Source: Kitasatospora indigofera (GTDB lineage: Bacteria; Actinomycetota; Actinomycetes; Streptomycetales; Streptomycetaceae). From it: a DNA stretch of 39,509 nucleotides. Below are positions 1-7,548 of this stretch, one piece after another. The stretch covers positions 1 through 39,509 of the forward strand of contig NZ_BNBO01000074.1 in NCBI RefSeq assembly GCF_014655955.1, in the 5' to 3' direction. Below the pieces are notes generated by a model. That model saw nothing but the letters and a program-made list of their open reading frames with translations. It searched no databases and was not told the DNA's origin. The position numbers and the translations under genes are program-made. Each line of letters starts with the position of its first letter. The stretch's first letter is position 1.

Positions 1-38
1 CGGCGCCGCGCGCGGGACCGTCCCCGCGCGCGGCGCCG
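1..38 (-). terminator. Strong hairpin terminator of the beta-oxidation operon
   Basis: Positions 1-16 pair perfectly with 23-38 (16 bp, loop 17-22). The hairpin lies 16 nt beyond the stop codon of the leftward fadB-type gene, so it is the natural end of that operon. There is no U-tract, as is usual for Streptomyces hairpin terminators. The window edge cuts the sequence beyond it. Confidence 0.75.
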
Positions 39-54
39 TCCGGACGGGCCGGGC

Positions 55-2223
55 TCAGTCCGCGAACCGGCCGCCCTCGGCCGCCAGCCGCTCCAGCATC
101 GCCGGCGGGGCAAACCGCTCGCCGTACGCCGCCGCCAGCTCCCGCGCCCGGGCGGTGAATCCGGGCAGCCCGCCCCGGTAGCCGTTGATGTACTGGAGCA
201 CACCGCCGGTCCACGCCGGGAACCCGATGCCGAGGATCGAGCCCACGTTGGCGTCCGCGACCGAGGTCAGCACGTTCTCCTCCAGGCAGCGGACGGAGTC
301 CAGCGCCTCGGCGAACAGCATCCGCTCCTTCATGTCCTCGAACGGGATCTGCGCCTCGGCGCCCCCGGTGAAGTGCTCGCGCAGGCCGGGCCAGAGCCGG
401 ACCCGGCGGCCGTCCTCGTACTCGTAGAAGCCGGCGCCGCCGCTGCGGCCGGGGCGGCCGAACTCGTCGAGCATCCGGTCCATCACCACGTCGCCGGGGT
501 GCTCGGTCCAGGTGCCGCCGGCCTCCTCGACCGCCCGCCGGGCCTCGCCGCGGATCTTGCGCGGCAGGGTGAGGGTGAGCTCGTCCAGCAGTGAGAGCAC
601 CTTGGCCGGGTAGCCGGCCTGGGCCGCGGCCTGCTCCACCGAGACCGGGTCGACGCCCTCGCCGACCATGGCGACGCCCTCGTTGATGAACTGCCCGATC
701 ACCCGCGAGGTGAAGAAGCCGCGCGAGTCGTTCACCACGATCGGCGTCTTGCCGATCAGGCGGACCAGGTCGAAGGCGCGGGCCAGCGCCTCGGCGCCGG
801 TCTCCGGGCCGCTGATGATCTCCACCAGCGGCATCTTGTCGACCGGCGAGAAGAAGTGCAGGCCGATGAAGTCCGCCCGGCGCTCCACGCCCTCGGCGAG
901 CAGGCCGATCGGCAGGGTGGAGGTGTTGGAGCAGAGCAGCGCGTCCGGCGCGACGACCTGCTGGACCTCCTGGAACACCTTGTGCTTCAGCTCGGGGTTC
1001 TCGAACACCGCCTCGATCACCACGTCGCAGCCGGCCAGGTCGGCGGCGTCGGCGGTCGGCGTGATCCGGGCCAGCAGCTCCGCCCGCTGCGCCTCGGTGG
1101 AGCGGCCGCGCGCCACCGCCTTGTCCAGCAGCCCGGCGGAGTAGGCCTTCCCGCGTTCGGCCGCCTCCAGCGTGACGTCCTTGAGCAGCACCTCGGCGCC
1201 GGCCTTGGCGCAGGAGTACGCGATGCCCGCACCCATCATGCCGGCGCCCAGCACCGCCACCTTGCGGACCTCCCGGGGGTCCACGCCCTTGGGGCGGCCC
1301 GCACCGGAGTTGACGGCCTGCATGTCGAAGAAGAAGGCCTGGATCATGTTCTTCGAGATCTGGCCGCAGGCCAGCTCGGTGAAGTACCGGGCCTCGATCA
1401 CCATCGCGGTGTCGACGTCGACCTGGGCGCCCTCGACCGCGGCGGCCAGGATGTTGCGCGGGGCCGGGTAGTCCGCGCCGGCCAGCTGCTTGCGCAGGTT
1501 GGCCGGGAAGGCCGGCAGGTTGGCCGCGAACGCGGGGGTGCTCGGGGTGCCGCCGGGGATCCGGTAGCCCTTGACGTCCCAGGGCTGGACGGCCTCCGGG
1601 TTGGCGGCCACGAAGGCGTGCGCCTTCTCCAGCATCTCCTCGCGGGTGGCGGCCAGTTCGTGCACCAGGCCGTTCTCCAGGGCCTGCGCCGGGCGGTACT
1701 GGCGGCCCTGCAGCAGGACCTTGAGCAGCGCGTCGGTGATGCCCATCATCCGCACGGTGCGCACCACGCCGCCACCGCCGGGCAGCAGCCCGAGGGTGAC
1801 CTCGGGCAGCCCGATCCTGCTGCCGGGCACGTCCAGCGCGATCCGGTGGTGGCAGGCCAGCGCGATCTCAAGGCCGCCGCCGAGGGCCGCGCCGTTGACC
1901 GCCGCGACCACCGGCCTGCCGAGGGTCTCCAGGGTGCGCAGGGCACGCTTGATCCGCATCGAGTTGGCGAAGACCTGGTCGGCGCTCTCCGGCGTCGCCG
2001 CCGAGATCAGCCGCAGGTCGCCGCCGGCGAAGAAGGTCTTCTTCGCGGAGGTGATGATCACGCCGCGCAGGCCCTCGGTGGCCTTCAGCCGCTCGACCGT
2101 CGCCTCCAGGGCGTCGGTGAAGCCGGCGTTCATGGTGTTGGCGGACTGGGCGGGGTCGTCGAGGACGAGGGTGACCACACCGTCCTGGTCCTGTTCCCAG
2201 CGGATGGCAGTCGTGTTGCTCAT
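55..2223 (-). CDS. fadB: FadB-type bifunctional enoyl-CoA hydratase / 3-hydroxyacyl-CoA dehydrogenase
   Basis: Multifunctional alpha subunit of fatty-acid beta-oxidation: hydrates trans-2-enoyl-CoA and oxidises L-3-hydroxyacyl-CoA with NAD in the cytosol. The 722-aa length matches the family. Residues ~10-200 are a crotonase domain; both expected active-site Glu residues sit in GGGLEIALAC and LPEVTLGLLPGGGG. Residues ~325-620 are the dehydrogenase with Rossmann motif VLGAGMMGAGIA, SNTSTLPI and the catalytic His segment LHFFSP. The ATG start gives the full crotonase N-terminus. It begins 19 nt after the thiolase stop, so it is the last gene of the operon and its product probably forms a complex with that thiolase. 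Substrate chain length cannot be read from sequence. Confidence 0.95.
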   Translation of the reverse strand: MSNTTAIRWEQDQDGVVTLVLDDPAQSANTMNAGFTDALEATVERLKATEGLRGVIITSAKKTFFAGGDLRLISAATPESADQVFANSMRIKRALRTLETLGRPVVAAVNGAALGGGLEIALACHHRIALDVPGSRIGLPEVTLGLLPGGGGVVRTVRMMGITDALLKVLLQGRQYRPAQALENGLVHELAATREEMLEKAHAFVAANPEAVQPWDVKGYRIPGGTPSTPAFAANLPAFPANLRKQLAGADYPAPRNILAAAVEGAQVDVDTAMVIEARYFTELACGQISKNMIQAFFFDMQAVNSGAGRPKGVDPREVRKVAVLGAGMMGAGIAYSCAKAGAEVLLKDVTLEAAERGKAYSAGLLDKAVARGRSTEAQRAELLARITPTADAADLAGCDVVIEAVFENPELKHKVFQEVQQVVAPDALLCSNTSTLPIGLLAEGVERRADFIGLHFFSPVDKMPLVEIISGPETGAEALARAFDLVRLIGKTPIVVNDSRGFFTSRVIGQFINEGVAMVGEGVDPVSVEQAAAQAGYPAKVLSLLDELTLTLPRKIRGEARRAVEEAGGTWTEHPGDVVMDRMLDEFGRPGRSGGAGFYEYEDGRRVRLWPGLREHFTGGAEAQIPFEDMKERMLFAEALDSVRCLEENVLTSVADANVGSILGIGFPAWTGGVLQYINGYRGGLPGFTARARELAAAYGERFAPPAMLERLAAEGGRFAD

Positions 2224-2242
2224 GAGGTGGAGGTCTCCCGTT

Positions 2243-3457
2243 TCAGATGCGCTCGATGACGGTGGCGACGCCCATACCGCCGCCGACGCAGAGGGTGGCC
2301 AGGCCGTAGCGCAGGTCGCGGCGCTCCAGCTCGTCGATCAGGGTGCCGATCAGCATCGCGCCGGTCGCGCCCAGCGGGTGCCCGAGGGCGATCGCGCCGC
2401 CGTTGACGTTCACCTGGTCGTGGCGGAAGCCGAGTTCGCGGATGAAGCGGAGCGCCACGGCGGCGAAGGCCTCGTTGATCTCGACCAGGTCGATGTCGGC
2501 GGCGGTCAGGCCGGCCTTGGCGAGGGCCTTGCGGGTGGCGGGGGCCGGGCCGGTCAGCATGATGGTCGGCTCGGAGCCGGAGACCGCGGCGGACACGATC
2601 CGGGCCCGCGGGCGCAGCCCGTACCGCTCGCCGATCTCGCGGGAGCCGATCGCGACCAGGGCCGCGCCGTCCACGATGCCGGAGGAGTTGCCGGCGTGGT
2701 GGACGTGGTCGATGGACTCGACCCAGTGGTACTTCTGCAGCGCGACGGCGTCGAAGCCGCCGGCCTCGCCGATGCCGGCGAAGGAGGGCTTGAGGCCGGC
2801 CAGGGTCTCCACCGTGGTGCCGGGGCGGATGAACTCGTCGCGGTCCAGCACCACCAGGCCGTTGACGTCCTTGACCGGGACGACCGAGCGGTCGAAGTAC
2901 CCGTCCGCCTGCGCCTTGGCGGCGCGGGCCTGGGACTCGGCGGCGAAGGCGTCCACGTCGGTGCGGGACAGGCCCTCGATGGTGGCGATCAGGTCGGCGC
3001 CGATGCCCTGCGGCACGAAGCCGGTCCGGTAGCTGGTCATCGGGTCCATCGCCCAGGCTCCGCCGTCGGAGCCCATCTTCACCCGGGACATCGACTCGAC
3101 GCCGCCGGCCAGGATGAGGTCCTCCCAGCCCGAACGGACCTTGGCGGCGGCCAGGTTGACGGCCTCCAGGCCGGAGGCGCAGAAGCGGTTCTCCTGGACG
3201 CCCGCGACGGTGTCCGGCAGGCCGGCGGCGATGGCGGCGATCCGGGCAATGTCGGAGCCCTGGTCGCCGATGGGGCTGACCACACCGAGCACGATGTCGT
3301 CGATCGCGGCCGGGTCCAGCCCGGGGAACCGGGCCTGCAGTTCGTGGATCAGGCCGACCACGAGGTCGATCGGCTTGGTGCCGTGCAGCGAGCCGTTCGC
3401 TTTGCCCCGGCCTCGCGGCGTGCGGACAGCGTCGTAGACGTACGCTTCGGTGGTCAC
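2243..3457 (-). CDS. fadA: Acetyl-CoA C-acyltransferase (thiolase)
   Basis: Thiolase of 404 aa that cleaves 3-ketoacyl-CoA with CoA, the last beta-oxidation step. The nucleophilic Cys lies in ENRFCASGLEAVNLA; the His-containing NEAFA and GGAIALGHPLGATGA blocks and the C-terminal second catalytic Cys in ATLCVGGGMG are all present. I chose the GTG at 3457 because the protein then starts at the canonical TEAYVYDAVRTPRG; an AAAGG-type ribosome site lies upstream. It follows the acyl-CoA dehydrogenase by 23 nt and precedes fadB by 19 nt, consistent with translation from one mRNA and a FadA-FadB complex. A long open frame continues through upstream genes in this frame but is only a high-GC artefact. 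Confidence 0.94.
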   Translation of the reverse strand: MTTEAYVYDAVRTPRGRGKANGSLHGTKPIDLVVGLIHELQARFPGLDPAAIDDIVLGVVSPIGDQGSDIARIAAIAAGLPDTVAGVQENRFCASGLEAVNLAAAKVRSGWEDLILAGGVESMSRVKMGSDGGAWAMDPMTSYRTGFVPQGIGADLIATIEGLSRTDVDAFAAESQARAAKAQADGYFDRSVVPVKDVNGLVVLDRDEFIRPGTTVETLAGLKPSFAGIGEAGGFDAVALQKYHWVESIDHVHHAGNSSGIVDGAALVAIGSREIGERYGLRPRARIVSAAVSGSEPTIMLTGPAPATRKALAKAGLTAADIDLVEINEAFAAVALRFIRELGFRHDQVNVNGGAIALGHPLGATGAMLIGTLIDELERRDLRYGLATLCVGGGMGVATVIERI

Positions 3458-3480
3458 GGTGGGTGCCTTTCCGGGAGGGT

Positions 3481-4623
3481 CTAGCCGAGGAGGGAGCGGC
3501 CGATGATCTCTTTCATGATCTCGGTGGTGCCGCCGTAGATGGTCTGGATCCGGCCGTCGGTGAACGCCTTCGCCACCGGGTACTCGGCCATGTAGCCGTA
3601 TCCGCCGTGCAGTTGCAGGCAGCGGTCGGCGGTGCGCTTCTGCAGTTCGGTGGCCCACCACTTGGCCATCGAGGCGTCCACCGGGGTGAGCGCCCAGCGG
3701 TTGTGCTCGGTGATGCAGCGGTCCACGAAGGCGCGGGTGACCGCGCACTCGGTGGCCAGTTCGGCGATCTCGAAGCGGACGTGCTGCAGCTTGCCGAGCG
3801 GCCGGCCGAAGGCCTCGCGCTGCTTGACGTACTCCGTGGTGATCTCGACCAGGTGCTCGGCGGCGGCGATCGCGGAGACCGCGATCGCCAGCCGCTCCTG
3901 GGCGAGGTTGCGCATCAGCGAGACGAAGGCGCCGTTCTCCTCCCCCAGCAGGTTGGCCTTCGGCACCCGGACGTCGTTGAAGAACAACTCGGCGGTGTCC
4001 TGGGCCTTCTGGCCGATCTTGTCGAGGTTCCGGCCGCGCTCGAAGCCCGGCATCCCGCGCTCGACCACCAGCAGGCTCAGTCCGTGCGCGCCGCCCTCCG
4101 GGGTGGTGCGGGCGACCACCACGACCAGGTCGGCGATGATCCCGTTGGAGATGAAGGTCTTGGAGCCGTTCAGCAGGTAGTGGTCGCCCTGGTCCACGGC
4201 GTGCGTCCGGATGCCCTGGAGGTCGGACCCGGCCCCGGGTTCGGTCATCGCGATGGCGGTGACGATCTCGCCGCTGCAGAAGCCGGGCAGCCAGCGGCGC
4301 TTCTGCTCCTCGTCGCCCAGCGAGGTGAGGTACGGGCCGATGATGTCGTTGTGCAGGCCGAGCGCCAGGCCGGAGGCACCGGCCCGGGTGAACTCCTCGG
4401 CGAGGACGGCGCTGTAGCGGAAGTCGGCGCTGCCCCCGCCGCCGTACTCCTCGGGGACGGCCAGGCCCAGCAGGCCCTGCGCGCCGGCGGCCGTCCAGGC
4501 GGAGCGGTCCACGATGCCGGCCCGCTCCCAGCGGTCGTGGTGCGGGAGCACCTCCTTGGCGAGGAAGGCCCGGACGGTCTCCCGGAAGGCCTCGTGCTCC
4601 TCGGTGTAGATCTCTCGCTGCAC
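3481..4623 (-). CDS. Acyl-CoA dehydrogenase, LCAD-like
   Basis: FAD-dependent alpha,beta-dehydrogenation of acyl-CoA, the first beta-oxidation step; 380 aa as usual. N-terminal helical, middle beta (AMTEPGAGSDLQGI, flavin contact) and C-terminal helical domains are in order. The C-terminus reads IYGGTTEIMKEIIGR: the position that carries the catalytic Glu in MCAD (YEGT) is Gly, as in the long-chain and isovaleryl types whose base lies elsewhere. The segments TRAFVDRC and QLHGGYGYMAEYP closely resemble mitochondrial LCAD as I recall it. Start is GTG at 4623 behind GAGAGGA. Second gene of the operon, 39 nt after the racemase. Long or branched chains are the likely substrates, by inference. Confidence 0.93.
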   Translation of the reverse strand: MQREIYTEEHEAFRETVRAFLAKEVLPHHDRWERAGIVDRSAWTAAGAQGLLGLAVPEEYGGGGSADFRYSAVLAEEFTRAGASGLALGLHNDIIGPYLTSLGDEEQKRRWLPGFCSGEIVTAIAMTEPGAGSDLQGIRTHAVDQGDHYLLNGSKTFISNGIIADLVVVVARTTPEGGAHGLSLLVVERGMPGFERGRNLDKIGQKAQDTAELFFNDVRVPKANLLGEENGAFVSLMRNLAQERLAIAVSAIAAAEHLVEITTEYVKQREAFGRPLGKLQHVRFEIAELATECAVTRAFVDRCITEHNRWALTPVDASMAKWWATELQKRTADRCLQLHGGYGYMAEYPVAKAFTDGRIQTIYGGTTEIMKEIIGRSLLG

Positions 4624-4662
4624 TGCGGTGTCCTCTCGGGGCGGTCGGAGCCGTGGCGGCGG

Positions 4663-5787
4663 TCAGCGGGGGGCGAGCGCGGGCACGCCCCAGTCGCGGG
4701 CGACCTCGGCGGTGTCGGCGCCCGGGCGGGCCGGGGGCCGGCGCAGCGTGCCGGGGGTGGCGGAGAATCGCGGGGCCGGGGCCGGCTGGGTGACGCCGTC
4801 GACCTGGGTGTAGGTGCCGCGCGCCGCCAGGTGCGGGTGGCCGGCCGCCTCCCGCATACTCAGCACCGGCTCGACGCAGGCGTCGGTGCCGTCGAAGACG
4901 GCGGTCCATTCGGCCAGTGTGCGGGTGGCGAACCGGGCCGCGATCCGGGCCCGCAGCTCCGGCCAGCGCGGGACGTCGAACTGGCCGGGCGCGTCCGGCT
5001 CCAGGCCCAGCAGCTTGCTGAACTCGGCGTAGAACTGCGGCTCCAGGGCGCCCACCGCGAGGTGGCCGCCGTCGGAGGCCGAGTACACGGCGTAGCAGGG
5101 CGCGCCGCCGTCGAGCAGGTTGACGCCGCGCCGGTCCTGCCAGCGGCCGGCGGCGAGCAGGCCCCAGAGCATCGAGGTGAGGTGGGCGGCGCCGTCCACC
5201 ACGGCGGCGTCCACGACCTGCCCGGCGCCGGTCTCCCGGGCGTGGTGCAGGGCGGCCAGCAGGCCGACGACCAGGTACAGCGAGCCGCCCGCGTAGTCGC
5301 CGAGCAGGTTGGCGGGGATGGCCGGCGGGCCGTCCGGGTCGCCGATCATGCCGAGGGTGCCGGCCAGCGCCGTGTAGCCGATGTCGTGGCCGGCCCGGGC
5401 GGCGAGCGGGCCGTCCTGGCCCCAGCCGGTCATCCGGCCGTAGACCAGGGCGGGGTTGCGGGCCAGGCAGGCGTCGGGGCCGACGCCGAGGCGTTCGGCG
5501 ACGCCGGGGCGGTAGCCCTCGATCAGCAGCTGGGCGCGTCCGACCAGGCCGAGCACCTGGCCGGGCCCCTCCGGGGACTTGAGGTCGACCAGGACGGACC
5601 GCTTGTTCCGGTTGGTGACGTCGTAGGCCGGCTCGATGCTCAACGGCCCGGCGCCGGGACGGTCGACCCGCACCACGTCGGCGCCCAGGTCGGCCAGCAG
5701 CATGGCGGCGAAGGGGCCCGGGCCGATGCCCGCGAGCTCCACCACCCGCACGCCGGCCAGCGGGCCGGGGTTGGTCGCGCCGTCCAT
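4663..5787 (-). CDS. CaiB/BaiF family CoA-transferase fold protein, alpha-methylacyl-CoA racemase-like
   Basis: 374-aa type III CoA-transferase-fold enzyme. It resembles alpha-methylacyl-CoA racemase (AMACR/MCR) more than CoA transferases: VVELAGIGPGPFAAMLLADLGADVVRVD at the N-terminus, EGYRPGVAERLG, TGWGQDGPLA, then ARAGHDIGY and NLLGDYAGGS, which match the catalytic His and Asp of the mycobacterial racemase. Such enzymes epimerise (2R)/(2S)-2-methylacyl-CoA so that branched chains can enter beta-oxidation. ATG at 5787 has AAGGGG 6 nt upstream; the frame stays open further upstream but without a credible start. First gene of the four-gene operon, under the promoter at 5833-5861. CoA transferase activity cannot be excluded. 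Confidence 0.88.
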   Translation of the reverse strand: MDGATNPGPLAGVRVVELAGIGPGPFAAMLLADLGADVVRVDRPGAGPLSIEPAYDVTNRNKRSVLVDLKSPEGPGQVLGLVGRAQLLIEGYRPGVAERLGVGPDACLARNPALVYGRMTGWGQDGPLAARAGHDIGYTALAGTLGMIGDPDGPPAIPANLLGDYAGGSLYLVVGLLAALHHARETGAGQVVDAAVVDGAAHLTSMLWGLLAAGRWQDRRGVNLLDGGAPCYAVYSASDGGHLAVGALEPQFYAEFSKLLGLEPDAPGQFDVPRWPELRARIAARFATRTLAEWTAVFDGTDACVEPVLSMREAAGHPHLAARGTYTQVDGVTQPAPAPRFSATPGTLRRPPARPGADTAEVARDWGVPALAPR

Positions 5788-5804
5788 CCGCTGCCCCTTC
5801 GTCG

Positions 5805-5827
5805 GTTTGACAGTAAAGCTGTAACAC
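5805..5827. promoter_or_regulatory. Imperfect palindrome, candidate repressor operator of the beta-oxidation operon
   Basis: Arms GTTTGACAG (5805-5813) and CTGTAACAC (5819-5827) match at 7 of 9 positions around the 5-nt spacer TAAAG, in an AT-rich island inside a very GC-rich intergenic region. It overlaps and follows the start point predicted from the -10 at 5833-5838, a position typical for TetR-type repressors of acyl-CoA catabolism. No regulator gene is adjacent, so the cognate protein is unknown. Confidence 0.45.
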
Positions 5828-5832
5828 TGGCG

Positions 5833-5861
5833 ATGATAGATAAGCAACCCGCCGGTAACAA
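5833..5861 (-). promoter_or_regulatory. Probable promoter of the caiB-acd-fadA-fadB operon
   Basis: On the minus strand TTGTTA (5856-5861) and TATCAT (5833-5838) are separated by exactly 17 nt, which gives a leader of roughly 40 nt before the ATG at 5787. The remainder of the 313-nt divergent gap up to 6100 is GC-rich; beyond the HK promoter I see nothing else in it. Confidence 0.45.
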
Positions 5862-6087
5862 GGGCGGCGCGCACCCGGCCCGGGGGTGCCGGACGGGCCG
5901 GACCGGGGGCCCGGAGCCGGCCGGGGAGGGACCGGGGCGGGGCGCCGGGCGGTGCGGGCGGCGGACGGGCCGGGGCGACCGGACGCCGGGCACGCTCCCC
6001 CGCCCGACGGCGCCGGGAGCGGGCGGGAGCGGGGCCGGCAGGGCGGGGCAGGCGGGAGCCGACCGGCGGGACGGCGGGCACCTGACG

Positions 6088-6093
6088 TACAGT
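6088..6093 (+). promoter_or_regulatory. -10 element of a leaderless histidine kinase transcript
   Basis: TACAGT followed by 7 nt and then the GTG start codon at 6101, so the first base of the codon is the expected transcription start. No ribosome site lies in between. Confidence 0.5.
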
Positions 6094-6100
6094 CGGTCCG

Positions 6101-7468
6101 GTGAACGCGGGGGTACGGGGGACCGGCGTCCGCAGGACGGGCAGCGCGCTGCTCGGACGGCGGCCGCGCCGACGGTGGGTGCATCTGGTGCTGGGCGGCG
6201 CCCTGTTGATGCCGTACTGGCTGCTGTCCTCGGTGGTGCTGGGCGCGGTCTACCCGGGCGGTGAACCGCTGCGGCGGGTCGCCCTGCAGTTCGTCGCCTT
6301 CGGCACGGCACTGCCGCTGGCCGCGCTCACCGCGCTGCTGCCGGTGGTCCGGGTCCTGGAGGGCACGGCCGCCCGGATGCTCTGCGCCGGGGCCGCCGGG
6401 GAGCTGTCCACCGGACCGGCCCGGTCCTGGGCGGCCCGAAGGCGGACCGCCGCCTGGTACGTGCTGCACCTCTTCCTCGGCGGCGTGGTGAGCGGGATGT
6501 CGCTCGCCGTACCGCCGGCCGCCGTGACGCTGCTGCTGCCGCTCGGTGCCCTGGACCACGCCCCGGCCTGGTGGCGGGAGCACCAGTGGTTCGGCGGCCC
6601 GGCGCTCGGCCTGGCGCTCCTCCTGCTCCTGCTGGTCACCAACGCCGGGGCGGGCGCGCTGCTCGCCCGGTCGGCGCCGGCGCTGCTCGGGCCGACCCCG
6701 GACGAGCGGCTCGCGGCGGCCGAGCACCGGGCCGCCGTCCTGGCCCAGCGCAACCGGCTGGCACGGGAGTTGCACGACTCGGTGGGGCACGCGCTGAGCG
6801 CGGTCGGCCTCCAGGCAGCCGCCGCCGCCCGGGTGCTGGCCGCCGACCCGGCCTTCGCCGCCGAGGCGCTCCGGGCGATCGAGCGGACCGCCCGCGAAGC
6901 GGTGGCCGAACTGGACACCGTGCTGGGCCTGTTGCGCGAGGAGGAGCCGGCGGGGCCGGCCCCGGCCGGTCCGACGCTGGCCGTCCTCGACGACCTGCTG
7001 CGCCAGCTGGAGCGGACCGGCGTCAAGGTCCGGGCCTCGCTGCCGCCCGGCCTGCCCGGGCTGCCGCCGGCCGTCTCCCGGGAGGCGTACCGGATCGTCC
7101 AGGAGGGGCTGACCAATGTGCTGCGGCACGCCGGGGCGGCGCCGGCCGTGCTCCGCATCGGCCTGCGGCCCGACCGGCTGGAGCTGGAGCTGACCAACCC
7201 GCTCGCCGCCGGGCGGCCGCCCCGGCCGGGCGGGGGCCGGGGGCTGCGCGGGATCGGCGAACGGGCCGCCGCCCTGCGCGGCGGCTGCGAATCCGGGCCG
7301 ACCCCGGACGGCGGGCACTGGCGGCTGGCCGTCCGGCTGCCGCTGGGCGCGGAGACGGCCACGGACCCGGACCAAGACCCGGGCCAAGACACCGGCACGG
7401 CACCGTCGCGGAGCCGGACGGCGGGGATCCCCACGACGGGGAGCCCGACGGCGGGGGCGGCACCATGA
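6101..7468 (+). CDS. Sensor histidine kinase, NarL/DesK type
   Basis: 455-aa membrane sensor kinase. Four hydrophobic segments (roughly residues 28-50, 60-85, 108-145, 165-190) make the input domain, with no sizeable extracellular domain. Then a HisKA_3 dimerisation helix RNRLARELHDSVGHAL, with phospho-acceptor His at residue 225, and an HATPase with N-box EGLTNVLRHAG and a glycine-rich GGGRGLRGIGERAA. The C-terminal tail is low-complexity, rich in D/P/G. GTG 6101 fits the leaderless promoter. Its stop overlaps the ATG of a 27-codon ORF (ATGA at 7465-7468), which in turn overlaps the response regulator start, so kinase and regulator are probably co-translated. The signal is unknown; membrane or cell-envelope stress is typical for such four-TM sensors. 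Confidence 0.93.
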   Translation: MNAGVRGTGVRRTGSALLGRRPRRRWVHLVLGGALLMPYWLLSSVVLGAVYPGGEPLRRVALQFVAFGTALPLAALTALLPVVRVLEGTAARMLCAGAAGELSTGPARSWAARRRTAAWYVLHLFLGGVVSGMSLAVPPAAVTLLLPLGALDHAPAWWREHQWFGGPALGLALLLLLLVTNAGAGALLARSAPALLGPTPDERLAAAEHRAAVLAQRNRLARELHDSVGHALSAVGLQAAAAARVLAADPAFAAEALRAIERTAREAVAELDTVLGLLREEEPAGPAPAGPTLAVLDDLLRQLERTGVKVRASLPPGLPGLPPAVSREAYRIVQEGLTNVLRHAGAAPAVLRIGLRPDRLELELTNPLAAGRPPRPGGGRGLRGIGERAAALRGGCESGPTPDGGHWRLAVRLPLGAETATDPDQDPGQDTGTAPSRSRTAGIPTTGSPTAGAAP

Positions 7469-7548
7469 CGGCGCCGGCCGGACGGTACCGGTCGGCGGGG
7501 CGGGGACGACGGATACCGGGACACCGGGTACCGGGGGCGAACGGGTGA
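7465..7548 (+). CDS. 27-codon micro-ORF coupled between kinase and regulator
   Basis: ATG at 7465 overlaps the kinase stop as ATGA and the ORF ends with TGA at 7546-7548, which overlaps the GTG start of the response regulator as GTGA. The predicted 27-aa peptide is Arg/Gly/Pro-rich and basic (starts MTAPAGRYRS) and resembles nothing I know. The exact double overlap suggests a translational relay from kinase to regulator. It could instead be the remnant of a regulator N-terminus after a frameshift, or chance in a high-GC region. Confidence 0.4.
   Translation: MTAPAGRYRSAGRGRRIPGHRVPGANG

Noticed and set aside
5807..5812. Plus-strand TTGACA as -35 of the histidine kinase gene
   Set aside because: It is about 280 nt from the kinase start, no -10 lies at proper spacing, and a leaderless -10 is present at 6088.
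2243..7387. Very long minus-strand open frame of 1714 codons
   Set aside because: Only its last 404 codons (thiolase) have a family pattern; the rest is Arg/Pro/Gly-rich shadow of genes in other frames, caused by high GC.
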